Assembly (NCBI RefSeq): GCF_027557445.1
Contig: NZ_CP106841.1
Location: 1,660,001 to 1,724,000, forward strand
Reading direction: 5' to 3'
DNA: 64,000 bases
DNA from: Paenalcaligenes faecalis
GTDB taxonomy: Bacteria > Pseudomonadota > Gammaproteobacteria > Burkholderiales > Burkholderiaceae_B
Notes under the pieces: model-generated
What the model saw: only the letters and a program-made list of their open reading frames with translations
Databases searched by the model: none
What the model was told of the DNA's origin: nothing
Program-made: the position numbers and the translations under genes
In this document: one piece after another, positions 31,449 through 40,370 of the stretch
Layout of the letters: every line of letters begins with the position of its first letter
Numbering within the stretch: the first letter of the stretch is position 1

Positions 31449-31558
31449 TAAAAGCATCGTAATATGAGCTCATTATTCGCATCTGCAGGGCTTTAAGCAC
31501 CTCAGATAGAGAATATGCATTTAAATTATACATGAAACCTAAATAAGGGATTTTTATT

Positions 31559-31780
31559 ATGTCGCATACTTTTCTCACTACTGAGCAACTTTCCAAGCGT
31601 ATTCACTACAACGCTCGCACTATACGTACTCAATTAGTCGATCAATGCTTGTTTGAAGGTCGGCACTACATACGCCCCTTTGGCGGACGTAAGTTTTTAT
31701 TTATCTGGGAAGCGATTGAGGAGGATTTACTCGCCACACCTGCAAGCAGTATTTCAATGCCTACTTATGCGGAGATTTAA
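31559..31780 (+). CDS. Small excisionase-like DNA-binding protein
   Basis: The 73-aa protein (FLTTEQLSKRIHYNARTIRT, then LFEGRHYIRPFGGRKFLFIW) has the winged-helix layout of MerR/excisionase-type proteins often encoded just before an integrase. AAGGG precedes the ATG, and the integrase starts three bases after its stop. It probably biases the integrase towards excision. Assigned by size, pattern and position, not by a specific family match. Confidence 0.7.
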   Translation: MSHTFLTTEQLSKRIHYNARTIRTQLVDQCLFEGRHYIRPFGGRKFLFIWEAIEEDLLATPASSISMPTYAEI

Positions 31781-31782
31781 CC

Positions 31783-33018
31783 ATGGCTACTATACGTGTT
31801 GATGAGCGCACCGAGAAACTATTTATCGATTTCCGTTATCAAGGTAAGCGTTATCGTGAATTCACAGGCCTAAAGAATACGGCTGCGAACTCTAGAAGGC
31901 TAGAAAAGCTCGGTGAAAAAATAGAACAGGAAATTGTCCTAGGTACATTTATCTACCATGCGCATTTCCCTAACTCAGCTGCTGGCAAACGATTTGCTCA
32001 ACAAGCCTTACAGCAACAGACTCCAGCTAGCCTAGTGACGCAAATCACATCTGCGGTATCACCTGAACAGGAGTGCACTGGCACTCCACTCTTTGAGGAT
32101 TTTGTAGATGAGTGGATCTCTGAAAACAAAATTAGCTGGCGAGATTCACATTTAACCAATATGCGTAATATCGTTGAATGTCATTACCTGCCTCGCCTTG
32201 GAAAAAGGGAAGTCGGCAGCATTACTCGCGCTGAATTGTTAAAGTTTCGATCAGATCTCGCCAAAGTTCCAGGTCGAGGCTCTAACAAAGGACTCTCAGC
32301 AAACCGTATCAATAAGATCATGGATCCATTAAGACGCATATTTGAGGAAGCTGCCGACCGTTTTGAATTTAACACACCTTTTAACCGTATAAAACCATTA
32401 AGAGTGCAACGCAGCGATGTGGAACCCTTCACGTTAGCTGAGGCACTACAAATTATTGAGGCTGTACGACCAGACTATAAAAACTATTACACTGTGCGCT
32501 TTTTCACTGGTATGCGTACAGGAGAAATAGATGGCTTGAAGTGGAAATATGTAGATTTTGAGCGTAGACAAATACTTATTCGTGAAACCATCGTAGCGGG
32601 TAAAGAAGACTACACCAAAACCGACTCTTCGCAGCGGGAGATTCAAATGACAGAGGTCGTATATCAAGCCTTATTAAACCAGCATAAAGCCACCGCTTCG
32701 ATGTCACGCTTTGTATTTTGTAACTTAAAGGGTTTACCGCTAGAGCATAACAACATTACCAAGCGGGTGTGGTATCCACTCTTAGCAAAACTAAAACTAG
32801 CAAAACGCCGCCCCTATCAAACTCGACACACTGCGGCAACTCTCTGGCTAGCTGCCGGTGAAACCCCCGAGTGGATAGCTCGTCAGATGGGACACGCAAG
32901 CACAGAAATGCTCTTTAAAGTGTATTCACGTTATGTACCTAATTTAACCAGAAGAGATGGCTCAGCTTTTGAGCAGCTACTCAACAATAAAATGCATCAT
33001 GCGGAGATATCACTATGA
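31783..33018 (+). CDS. Tyrosine recombinase/phage-type integrase
   Basis: The 411-aa protein has an N-terminal arm-binding part (DERTEKLFIDFRYQGKRYRE), a SAM-like core-binding domain (about 105-200), and a catalytic domain with Arg245 (TGMRTGEIDG), Lys in YTKTDSSQREIQ, Arg348-His349 (RPYQTRHTAATL), His371 (MGHAS) and Tyr381 (VYSRY). The catalytic set is complete. GGAG upstream supports the ATG. Its stop overlaps the HD gene start by four bases. Its place close to tRNA-fMet copy 2 suggests that it drove the integration of this element. Confidence 0.93.
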   Translation: MATIRVDERTEKLFIDFRYQGKRYREFTGLKNTAANSRRLEKLGEKIEQEIVLGTFIYHAHFPNSAAGKRFAQQALQQQTPASLVTQITSAVSPEQECTGTPLFEDFVDEWISENKISWRDSHLTNMRNIVECHYLPRLGKREVGSITRAELLKFRSDLAKVPGRGSNKGLSANRINKIMDPLRRIFEEAADRFEFNTPFNRIKPLRVQRSDVEPFTLAEALQIIEAVRPDYKNYYTVRFFTGMRTGEIDGLKWKYVDFERRQILIRETIVAGKEDYTKTDSSQREIQMTEVVYQALLNQHKATASMSRFVFCNLKGLPLEHNNITKRVWYPLLAKLKLAKRRPYQTRHTAATLWLAAGETPEWIARQMGHASTEMLFKVYSRYVPNLTRRDGSAFEQLLNNKMHHAEISL

Positions 33019-33956
33019 AAAAAGTTATCTTAAGCAACAGTTACACCTGCTCAGTCAGCCCTGAAGAAGTCACTCAAAAGCTGATTAAGCGGTATCGCGT
33101 TAATCATGGCAACCACTTAGCGGAATACTGGGGACTGCCTTCCAATATTGATAACCATGAAGCTATGCTTTATTGGGTGCAACGAATTATGTGTGAGCCT
33201 AGCGAAGAACCACGTGGATTGGATGTAATATTTTTACGCTTCAAAAAAGCATTAACTGACTTTATCAGCTACATGGAACAGAACCCTAATCCTGCACCAC
33301 TACTCGATTCCTCTTTTTCCTGGGTGGCGACCAATCAAATACCGATGCAAGTCATAATTTGGCATCATATTAGACAAATTAAACATGCGGGACTGAGTAG
33401 ATTTATTTGTGCTATTTTCTCAGATCCAGAAATCATGCCTACTTTTTATAAAGGAAAAGCCAGCCACAGTTACCATCATTGCGAGGAAGGAGACTTGCTG
33501 AAACATAGCTTTGAAGTGGCTCTGTGTGCAAAAAACATGGCCCTAGTCCATGACTTAGGCACGCTCAGTGAGGAGTGCGCTTTCGTTTGCGGCTTAATAC
33601 ACGACATAGGCAAAATCATGATGTTTTATAACGATAGTGGTGTTAACTCATCTCATGAGGCCTTTAACTTTATGGTGTTATCTGATCACTTAGGTAAGTT
33701 ACAAGAGCAAGACAGACATGTGTTTGAAGCCATATCTAATACTATTAGCCAACCCTCTAAAGAGCGAGCAAATAGAGCTAGCTACTTAGTGGAAAATATT
33801 GTGCGTATGGCAGATCAACTCTCAGCGAAAAGCAGCGCTTTCCAGCAAGCCTTTCAAAACAAGCCTCCATACTTCTCTTTTTCTAGCGCCGCCGATGGCA
33901 GAGTTTACAAACGGCTTAACTCTAACTCAGCGGTTTTACCTCAGTTTAGTTCTTAG
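33015..33956 (+). CDS. HD-domain protein resembling the MobH/TraI_2 N-terminal region
   Basis: The 313-aa protein contains SYHHCEEGDLLKHSFEVALC near residues 153-172, CGLIHDIGKIMMF near 196-208 with the HD dyad, and NIVRMADQLSAKS near 265, so all metal ligands of an HD phosphohydrolase seem present. The HH...G.LL.HS.EVA pattern is like the TraI_2 module of MobH relaxases, but the rest of a relaxase is absent. It overlaps the integrase by four bases, so it belongs to the mobile-element operon. Function unknown: nuclease, nucleotide phosphohydrolase or mobilisation factor. Confidence 0.7.
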   Translation: MKKVILSNSYTCSVSPEEVTQKLIKRYRVNHGNHLAEYWGLPSNIDNHEAMLYWVQRIMCEPSEEPRGLDVIFLRFKKALTDFISYMEQNPNPAPLLDSSFSWVATNQIPMQVIIWHHIRQIKHAGLSRFICAIFSDPEIMPTFYKGKASHSYHHCEEGDLLKHSFEVALCAKNMALVHDLGTLSEECAFVCGLIHDIGKIMMFYNDSGVNSSHEAFNFMVLSDHLGKLQEQDRHVFEAISNTISQPSKERANRASYLVENIVRMADQLSAKSSAFQQAFQNKPPYFSFSSAADGRVYKRLNSNSAVLPQFSS

Positions 33957-33980
33957 CTTAAGGTTATATTTTGAAATCAA

Positions 33981-34016
33981 AAAACCCCATTTCGGCAATA
34001 TCCCGATCTGGGGTTT
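33981..34016. terminator. Hairpin with flanking T/A runs after the HD gene
   Basis: AAACCCCA (33982-33989) pairs with TGGGGTTT (34009-34016), with an inner TCGG/CCGA stem. The T-run is stronger on the minus strand. Possible terminator of the integrase-HD operon. Confidence 0.5.
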
Positions 34017-34061
34017 ACTTTCTAAAAAAGCTCTATATAGTAAGGGCAATCAAGATGTTAC

Positions 34062-34703
34062 GTGAATAATAATTTACTAATAAACCCCTTATTGCTAATG
34101 AAATTGATGAGCCAATCTATAAAAAAACTTAAGTGCCAACCACTTCTTTTATCTTCTATACGCGAACCTAATGAAGGCTTGCTCTATGAAGTCTATAGGG
34201 CCTTTTTAGCTATTAACTTTAACTCGCACTCACAAGAAAAAGTTACGCAGTTTTTAATTGGCTCAAATAAAGATATAGAGTCTGCCTCCATACTGCCCCC
34301 TATTCTAGTTATTGAGCGTAGCCATAAAACATTTACTTTGTGCTCAGGCTTTCGCTCTTATCAAATAGCAAAAGCATCAGGCTTATCACAACTCGATGCT
34401 CAGATATATCCAAAAAATAACTGCATACCCCTTCTGACTGAACATGCTCTAGAGCAAATAGTAACGACAGTGCTCTTAAATGACACCGATATCAAAAAAA
34501 ATAATAAAGCCTTAGCTGCTTTTATAAAACATATTAAAAGCCACGCTAGCATCGAACTAAAAACACTAATAAACCAGAGCCCTGTATTAAAAACAATTCT
34601 TAAAATACCCGCAAACCTCTTACGCTCTTATACGCCCAAACCCTCAGTACTAGAGCAGCGAATTGAGTTAATAAAAAACACAGGAGATGTGGAAATTGAC
34701 TAA
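34062..34703 (+). CDS. ParB/sulfiredoxin-fold-like protein of the mobile element
   Basis: The 213-aa protein has one recognisable stretch near residues 84-110, ILPPILVIERSHKTFTLCSG followed by FRSYQIAKASGLSQLDAQIY, which fits the ParB N-terminal pattern (P.PP.lv.....f.l..G.rR..A.k..G....). No HTH domain is obvious after it. It begins at GTG 34062; ATGs at 34098 and 34107 are alternatives. It overlaps the following recombinase gene. It may guide DNA binding of the recombinases, an inference from context. Confidence 0.5.
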   Translation: MNNNLLINPLLLMKLMSQSIKKLKCQPLLLSSIREPNEGLLYEVYRAFLAINFNSHSQEKVTQFLIGSNKDIESASILPPILVIERSHKTFTLCSGFRSYQIAKASGLSQLDAQIYPKNNCIPLLTEHALEQIVTTVLLNDTDIKKNNKALAAFIKHIKSHASIELKTLINQSPVLKTILKIPANLLRSYTPKPSVLEQRIELIKNTGDVEID

Positions 34704-37245
34704 AAACAAATTCACTGATGACTTAAGCCCCAGCTTACTGCAGCGGTATCAGGTCGATCCAAACGCATTATCTAGCTTACTAATTTGGATAGCAGCGCCC
34801 CCTAACATAAATCAGTTTGCTGCGGTCACAAAAAACCTACAACGTTTTCTTCAAATTACACTGCCCTCCTCTTTGAGAGCAGAATTAGATTTAAGTGATA
34901 AGCAACTACAGCAATGGCGTGAGCTGCTAATGTTCTTAAACACACAATTTCAACAGCCCATTCCTTCTGAGCTAGCAGCATTACAAGCTCAAAAACAGCA
35001 GCCTGAAAGGGGCTTAATAAGCTTATATCCCATTTATGCGGCCCTGACAGCTTGTGAACAAACCTACCCTCCTAACGAAATAGATAAAATCACCCATCTG
35101 CAATTTATCGCTCTATGCTGTGCAATTAAATATCAAAAAATGCAGGAAAGCGGCATAATTAAAACTAAAAGCAGTGGCTTTGAAACGGGGCTTCGTGAGA
35201 TAAGAGATATAGAAACCAACAAGTTCCCGAACCTGCACTACCCGGATGTACGCTACGCACAATCCTTACTGGAAGTGCAGGTCTTACTTGAAGATTGGCT
35301 TGATGAAAACCCCGCTACTAAATGGGGAGATGGACTTAGACTACTATTCGAATCAGTGATACAAAAGCTAGACCGTCAGGAGCGAAGTTTTCGTTTTCGT
35401 ATAAAAACAGAGTCTAGGCGTAGCTACCAACAAATCACTATTCATGGTGATGATGACAATGACGATAGTCTGGAACAGGGCAACTCAGGGCTAAATGTTG
35501 AACTCGTAAACCGTCAAGTAAATACACGTACATCATCTAAGTTATATAGCGATGGTCTGCATCCTGCTGAAATGCAAACCATTGACTCGTTATTAATACA
35601 TGACAAGACTGCACCTCCAGCAGTACAAGCTGATGAGCGACTTGTCAGGCACAGAAGCAAACGTGGAGTACAAGCCGCTTTAACTAAATCTGCACAACAG
35701 TTACCTAATGACTGGCAGATACCCACTCCGTATGAACTAGCTAGTCTATTTCATGCCATTCACTCAAAAAACTTCTTCACTCAAGCCCTCCCAAACTTAA
35801 GCAGCTACGAGCATCAAGAACTACAGTGCATGCTTTTGCTGCGTCTATACACAGGTCGTAGTCTTTCTTCTTTACATAAACTCGTGATCGTTAAAAACAA
35901 AGCGAGCTATCTTCAGTTAAAGAGGCTACGGTTAACGTTTTTACTAGAAGAGCAACAGCTCGTTTTACCTATCATCTCTACAGCTAACGACCACAGTTTC
36001 AAAGACCCAACGATTCAGCGCTTATTAGCAGAGCCTCCCTTTACTCATATAGATATTAACTTAAAAGACGTTATATACCTTCAATTGCCTGAGGCTACGA
36101 CGTCTTTAATTAGTACCCAAGCGACAGCCGTTACTGCTAAAAAAACATTTAAGCAGCTTAGTTTTTTCCAAAAAAATGCACCGCATAGGGAGTGGATTAG
36201 GCAATTATTTAAGGTGCTGAATAAGCACTTAAAAACTCGGTGGACAGAACATCGATTAAGCCTAATCATGCGTTTGGCACTACAGGAATACACGAAAAAC
36301 CAAAGTTTTGTTCAACTTATAACTGAACAAGAACTAGGCCATTCTGTCGTTTCTACTTATTATCAACGAGTTTCACTTCCCTATTTGGCTCAAATTACTC
36401 ACAACGCTTATAAGTGGATTCAACACTGGACAATCACTGGCTTGAGCACAAGTTTTCCTATTCGTATCTCTGACAAAAAAACGGAAGAAGCAACTAGCAT
36501 AGGCAGCCACTTAGCTCTGCCTGAAACATTCATCACAGAGCTGTGCCAACATTTAAAGCAAGGGATCAATAAATCCTGGCATATGAAAGCAAGTGATGAC
36601 AGACTACGAGAAACTCACAACTCGTTAGTTGCCTACATTACCGTTTGGCTAAGTTTTATCTCTGGCTACCGTGCCGTACTTAACCCTTTAAGCCATCCGC
36701 ATGATGTAGATAAAGCCACTCGATTAATGGTGATTAGTGATAAAGATAATGAGCTCTACCAGCACACGCGCATTATCCCCTTAACTTTACGTTTTTTAGA
36801 ACAGATCGATAGCTACGCGCAGCATTTAACTAAGCTAGCAGAGCAGTTACCCCATAAAACGACATTAAAAGAAAATATTTATGAGCTGACTGACACGTAT
36901 AGACAGCCAAGCCCACAAACAGTAACACCCAAAATCCCCTTTCTATTCTTTCTCAGTAAAACTCTGCAAGTACAAGCCGTATCACCAACGCACTTAACAC
37001 CTCACTACCCGTTTGCTTTAAAGCCAAATGTTAGCCGACACTACCTACGTAGCAAGCTGATCGAATTAGGCGCGCCAGCAGAATGCATTAGTTACTTTTT
37101 AGGGCACTGGGAAAGCGGGGAAGAACCTTATCAAAAATACTCTAGTATCTCTTATATAGCCTTGGCTATGGAAATGGCCCCATACATTGAAATTCTTGAG
37201 AAAAAGGCCCAGTGGACGGTACAGCGAGGGCTTGCTCATGAGTAA
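34687..37245 (+). CDS. Giant tyrosine recombinase-like protein A (852 aa)
   Basis: About 600 N-terminal residues have no recognised domain. The C-terminal part carries a tyrosine-recombinase signature: Arg662 (SGYRAVLNPL), a K/R beta hairpin (SDKDNELYQHTRIIPLT), Arg784-His785-Arg788 (SRHYLRSKLIELG), His807 (FLGHWESG), and Tyr815/Tyr818 as nucleophile candidates (PYQKYSS). AGGAG touches the ATG at 34687, whereas a TTG at 34696 has ideal spacing, so the true start may be TTG. Its end overlaps the next gene by eight bases (ATGAGTAA). Twice the size of normal integrases. Confidence 0.75.
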   Translation: MWKLTKNKFTDDLSPSLLQRYQVDPNALSSLLIWIAAPPNINQFAAVTKNLQRFLQITLPSSLRAELDLSDKQLQQWRELLMFLNTQFQQPIPSELAALQAQKQQPERGLISLYPIYAALTACEQTYPPNEIDKITHLQFIALCCAIKYQKMQESGIIKTKSSGFETGLREIRDIETNKFPNLHYPDVRYAQSLLEVQVLLEDWLDENPATKWGDGLRLLFESVIQKLDRQERSFRFRIKTESRRSYQQITIHGDDDNDDSLEQGNSGLNVELVNRQVNTRTSSKLYSDGLHPAEMQTIDSLLIHDKTAPPAVQADERLVRHRSKRGVQAALTKSAQQLPNDWQIPTPYELASLFHAIHSKNFFTQALPNLSSYEHQELQCMLLLRLYTGRSLSSLHKLVIVKNKASYLQLKRLRLTFLLEEQQLVLPIISTANDHSFKDPTIQRLLAEPPFTHIDINLKDVIYLQLPEATTSLISTQATAVTAKKTFKQLSFFQKNAPHREWIRQLFKVLNKHLKTRWTEHRLSLIMRLALQEYTKNQSFVQLITEQELGHSVVSTYYQRVSLPYLAQITHNAYKWIQHWTITGLSTSFPIRISDKKTEEATSIGSHLALPETFITELCQHLKQGINKSWHMKASDDRLRETHNSLVAYITVWLSFISGYRAVLNPLSHPHDVDKATRLMVISDKDNELYQHTRIIPLTLRFLEQIDSYAQHLTKLAEQLPHKTTLKENIYELTDTYRQPSPQTVTPKIPFLFFLSKTLQVQAVSPTHLTPHYPFALKPNVSRHYLRSKLIELGAPAECISYFLGHWESGEEPYQKYSSISYIALAMEMAPYIEILEKKAQWTVQRGLAHE

Positions 37246-40200
37246 TACAGACACTCTATTTAGTGGATGGGCTCTAAAAGAGATTAAAGACAAGACGACA
37301 CATGGATCCGATCAACGTAAACGTGAACGAGATCAACGTTTTTTACGTTATCAATATGAGTTACTCAATCTTTTAGAAGAGCACGTACCAGGGGTTATAA
37401 CGGGGAAGCCTAAGCTAAGCATTACTGATGAGGTAATAGACCTGATACAAAAATGGATAGAAGAGCCCACCAGAGACGCAAGAGCAAAACGCAGGCTAAG
37501 AGCTTTTTTGCGTAAAGGGCTATCCAAAGGGAAGGACCAATTAGACTGGCAGCTTAACTTACCTGCCTCTGAGACTACCTACCATGACGAGGCCAATCCC
37601 ATATCACCTGAAAGTTTTAGAAAACTGTCGATGCTGCAGTGCCAATTGAATCAGTTTGATAAATGCTTAATCCCGACTAATCTTGATCAAAAGCATCGAT
37701 GTGCTTTTTATTATGGACAACTCATTTATAGCGCCGCGCTGTTTGGTGGACTAACGGACCCTGCCGCGTGGCTACAACTTCCCTTCGCTAAAAAGAAAAT
37801 AATGTATTGGCAGGATCATGTTTGGATCGATTTATTTACCGATGACTATCCTAACTACACACAAGCAAGAAGAGGTGTACGGCGCTGGTTTATGGATCCT
37901 GTCTCTCTCATTTTACTTAATCAGTTGCCACCTTTACCTCACCATTTAAAAGATCGTCCTACGCTAAGAAGGTGGCTTAATCGATCACTAAGCAGTTATT
38001 TAAATCTTCTAGAACACAACACAACCAACACTCACTTTTTCAAGACCAAAAAAGCGTGGACAGCTAATCAGTGGCTAGACTTAGTCAATCTGCGACTCCA
38101 TCTTATTCTTCCCATCTATTTAGCTAGGTACTGCAAAGGCCAGCTTATCAGCAGCGCCTGGCCTGAAAGAACCTGGTTACGTATTCTGAACCAACAACAT
38201 TTTAAAGGTAACCATAAACCTACTGAGCTCAACTCCGTCCCCATACAAAAAGCGGATCCAAATAAAAACCCGCCAATTAAGTTAACAAGCTCTGAAAAAG
38301 AGCGAGCAAAATTGTTTTCACAAATAAAAGCGGCACTCTACAAAAAGCAGGGACAAGTTGAACCCACTTTTTCTGAAATTCAGCAACACCTCAAGCTTTT
38401 ACTAGAAAACCTCCAACAACACAGCCCGCTTTTGTATTGCCTTACTCTCTGGGTTAAACAGCGGCTAAAAAGAAAAGAAATAAGACGCAGCAGTGCTTAT
38501 CAGCAACTAACGAGCATTGGACGGGATTTATTAAGTAATTTTGACGAAAAAGAACTGCATAACTTAAGCGCTGAAGATTTCCAGCAGAGCTATGAAGTTA
38601 TTTTAGAAAACACCCCCTCTGCCAGCACAAGAAAAGATAAGGCGACTCTTCTACAACGTTTTCACCACTTCATTAGCGCATATCTAGGCGTTGCTCCGCT
38701 TAATTTTAAAATGGCTGATGAAGGCTTCTTTGCTACTCCTGACGCAAATTTAATACACGAGACAGAGTATCAAATTATTTTTCAATTGTTACTAGAGAAC
38801 ACGCATCTCAACCCTGAATCACATGCCCAACTTATCGCCCTAATCTTGGGGTATAGATGCGGCTTACGCATTAGCGAGGTGAAGAACTTAAAACTTGAAG
38901 ACCTGCATTACCCTTGGGTACAGAAGAAACTACCTAAAGAACACCGTGAAAAACTATCCACTTGTGCTGCTACGCTATTAATTCGCAACAACGCATTCAA
39001 TAAATTAAAAAGTCAAAGCAGTAGACGCCAACTCCCCCTTAATCTTCTGCTTAACACTCAGGAAAGGTATGAACTATTAAGCTACCACCAGCTTCAAGTA
39101 ATCAAAACAGATAGGAAAATAAAAAACGCCTTTTTATTCTCTATGCATGATCAAAACAATGTGCCTATGGATTTTTCCCTAGTGCAGCAAAATCTACAAT
39201 ATCTTATGCGACAGTTAACCGGTGATAATCAGCTCCGCTATCATCACCTACGTCACTCCTTTGCTAGTACGTATTTGCAAATAACTCAATCTACCACACA
39301 AGCTATACCTATAAATGAGCACTTAGATGCAATCCAAGAAAAAACAAAAACAAGAAAACACTTACACCAACTCACGGCTTATCTTGGCCATACATCGCCT
39401 GGAGTCAGCCTTCAGCATTATGTACACAACTTAGACGATATATTAAAAGACAAGCTTTGGCCTTACTCTTTCGATCACCGAAAAACAGGTCACGGTACCT
39501 TACAAGGTTTTCTCTCAAGACATGATGTAGCTACCTGCGTAGCAACACTTTTAAATACCACAAATAACAATCTAGGTACCCAAGTTCATACCCATAAAAC
39601 GCTAATGGGCTGGCTGAGCAAAAAACTAGACCTACAAGAGGCAACCACAGCAAATGAATGGCTAGACTATAAAAACGTAGATTTACATATCTCACAGCCA
39701 GATATTGCGCGCTCTTTAATTGATCTAAGCTTCGATGAATGGTGTGCCTACTTAACGGCTTTGCATAAAGGCGATGAAATCTCTCAAATTAGCCAAGTGT
39801 TTTACTTAAATGAAACTAAAACAGCGGTACAAGCTTCTCTACTCATGGGTTACTTTAAGGAAAAGGAAAAGAAAAAGACTCCAGCTAACAGCATGATGAA
39901 TAAGAGAAGACTCATGCATAACGGTTTCCCAGTACGCCCCCCTCGAACTAAAACCGAACAAAACATAGCACGCATTTGCTTTGAAAAAAGTCTACGCCTT
40001 TTAAGCTCATCTGAACACGAGCTTATGGCGCAAACGGGCTTGGACTATATATACAGTAACTATAGGCACTGGAATCGCAGTATCACCCTGAGATACAATT
40101 CAAGAGATAGCAGCAAACTCGAAAGTTTTGAAAAACTACTTGAACGCGTCTTACCTAAAACCGTCAGTATTTCCAAAACAAGAAAGCCGCTCACTCACAG

Positions 40201-40324
40201 AAGCTACTTAACAGGAGAAATGCAGCTACACACCCCATCTAAACAAGCGCAATATGGACCTATTTTTGGGTTATTATTGGCGTATGCGGTGGGTAGACTG
40301 AGGCGGATGGAGGGGGTTATTTAG
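37238..40324 (+). CDS. Giant tyrosine recombinase-like protein B (1028 aa)
   Basis: The ATG at 37238 (MSNTDTLFSGWALKEIKDKT) with GAGG upstream is preferred to an earlier frame start. A core-binding-like helical region (about 420-520: QLTSIGRDLLSNFDEKELHN) precedes a full catalytic domain: Arg544 (GYRCGLRISEVKNLKL), Lys in KLKSQSSRRQLPLN, His669/His670-Arg672 (YHHLRHSFAS), His718 (YLGHTSPG) and Tyr728 (QHYVHNLDD). About 300 extra residues follow with no recognised domain. The overlap with protein A suggests translational coupling and a joint function, perhaps as a heteromeric recombinase. Confidence 0.8.
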   Translation: MSNTDTLFSGWALKEIKDKTTHGSDQRKRERDQRFLRYQYELLNLLEEHVPGVITGKPKLSITDEVIDLIQKWIEEPTRDARAKRRLRAFLRKGLSKGKDQLDWQLNLPASETTYHDEANPISPESFRKLSMLQCQLNQFDKCLIPTNLDQKHRCAFYYGQLIYSAALFGGLTDPAAWLQLPFAKKKIMYWQDHVWIDLFTDDYPNYTQARRGVRRWFMDPVSLILLNQLPPLPHHLKDRPTLRRWLNRSLSSYLNLLEHNTTNTHFFKTKKAWTANQWLDLVNLRLHLILPIYLARYCKGQLISSAWPERTWLRILNQQHFKGNHKPTELNSVPIQKADPNKNPPIKLTSSEKERAKLFSQIKAALYKKQGQVEPTFSEIQQHLKLLLENLQQHSPLLYCLTLWVKQRLKRKEIRRSSAYQQLTSIGRDLLSNFDEKELHNLSAEDFQQSYEVILENTPSASTRKDKATLLQRFHHFISAYLGVAPLNFKMADEGFFATPDANLIHETEYQIIFQLLLENTHLNPESHAQLIALILGYRCGLRISEVKNLKLEDLHYPWVQKKLPKEHREKLSTCAATLLIRNNAFNKLKSQSSRRQLPLNLLLNTQERYELLSYHQLQVIKTDRKIKNAFLFSMHDQNNVPMDFSLVQQNLQYLMRQLTGDNQLRYHHLRHSFASTYLQITQSTTQAIPINEHLDAIQEKTKTRKHLHQLTAYLGHTSPGVSLQHYVHNLDDILKDKLWPYSFDHRKTGHGTLQGFLSRHDVATCVATLLNTTNNNLGTQVHTHKTLMGWLSKKLDLQEATTANEWLDYKNVDLHISQPDIARSLIDLSFDEWCAYLTALHKGDEISQISQVFYLNETKTAVQASLLMGYFKEKEKKKTPANSMMNKRRLMHNGFPVRPPRTKTEQNIARICFEKSLRLLSSSEHELMAQTGLDYIYSNYRHWNRSITLRYNSRDSSKLESFEKLLERVLPKTVSISKTRKPLTHRSYLTGEMQLHTPSKQAQYGPIFGLLLAYAVGRLRRMEGVI

Positions 40325-40345
40325 CTTATTAAGCTAACAGGGACG

Positions 40346-40370
40346 GATTGACATCCTCCCCGGCCTGAAG
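40346..40370 (+). mobile_element. Remnant of an IS605/IscB-type element end
   Basis: ATTGACATCCTCCCCGGCCTGAAG is like the TTGACATCCTCC-hairpin ends of IS605-type elements (compare TTACATCCTCCACCTGAAGG at the TnpB element here). The second hairpin arm is missing where the IS1182 end begins. (Listed in parts: ATTGACATCCTCC, then CCGGCCTGAAG.). Confidence 0.5.

Noticed and set aside
31559-40324. Naming the recombinase block as a RIT or GMT element
   Set aside because: Gene number and sizes do not clearly fit either type and no profile search was possible.
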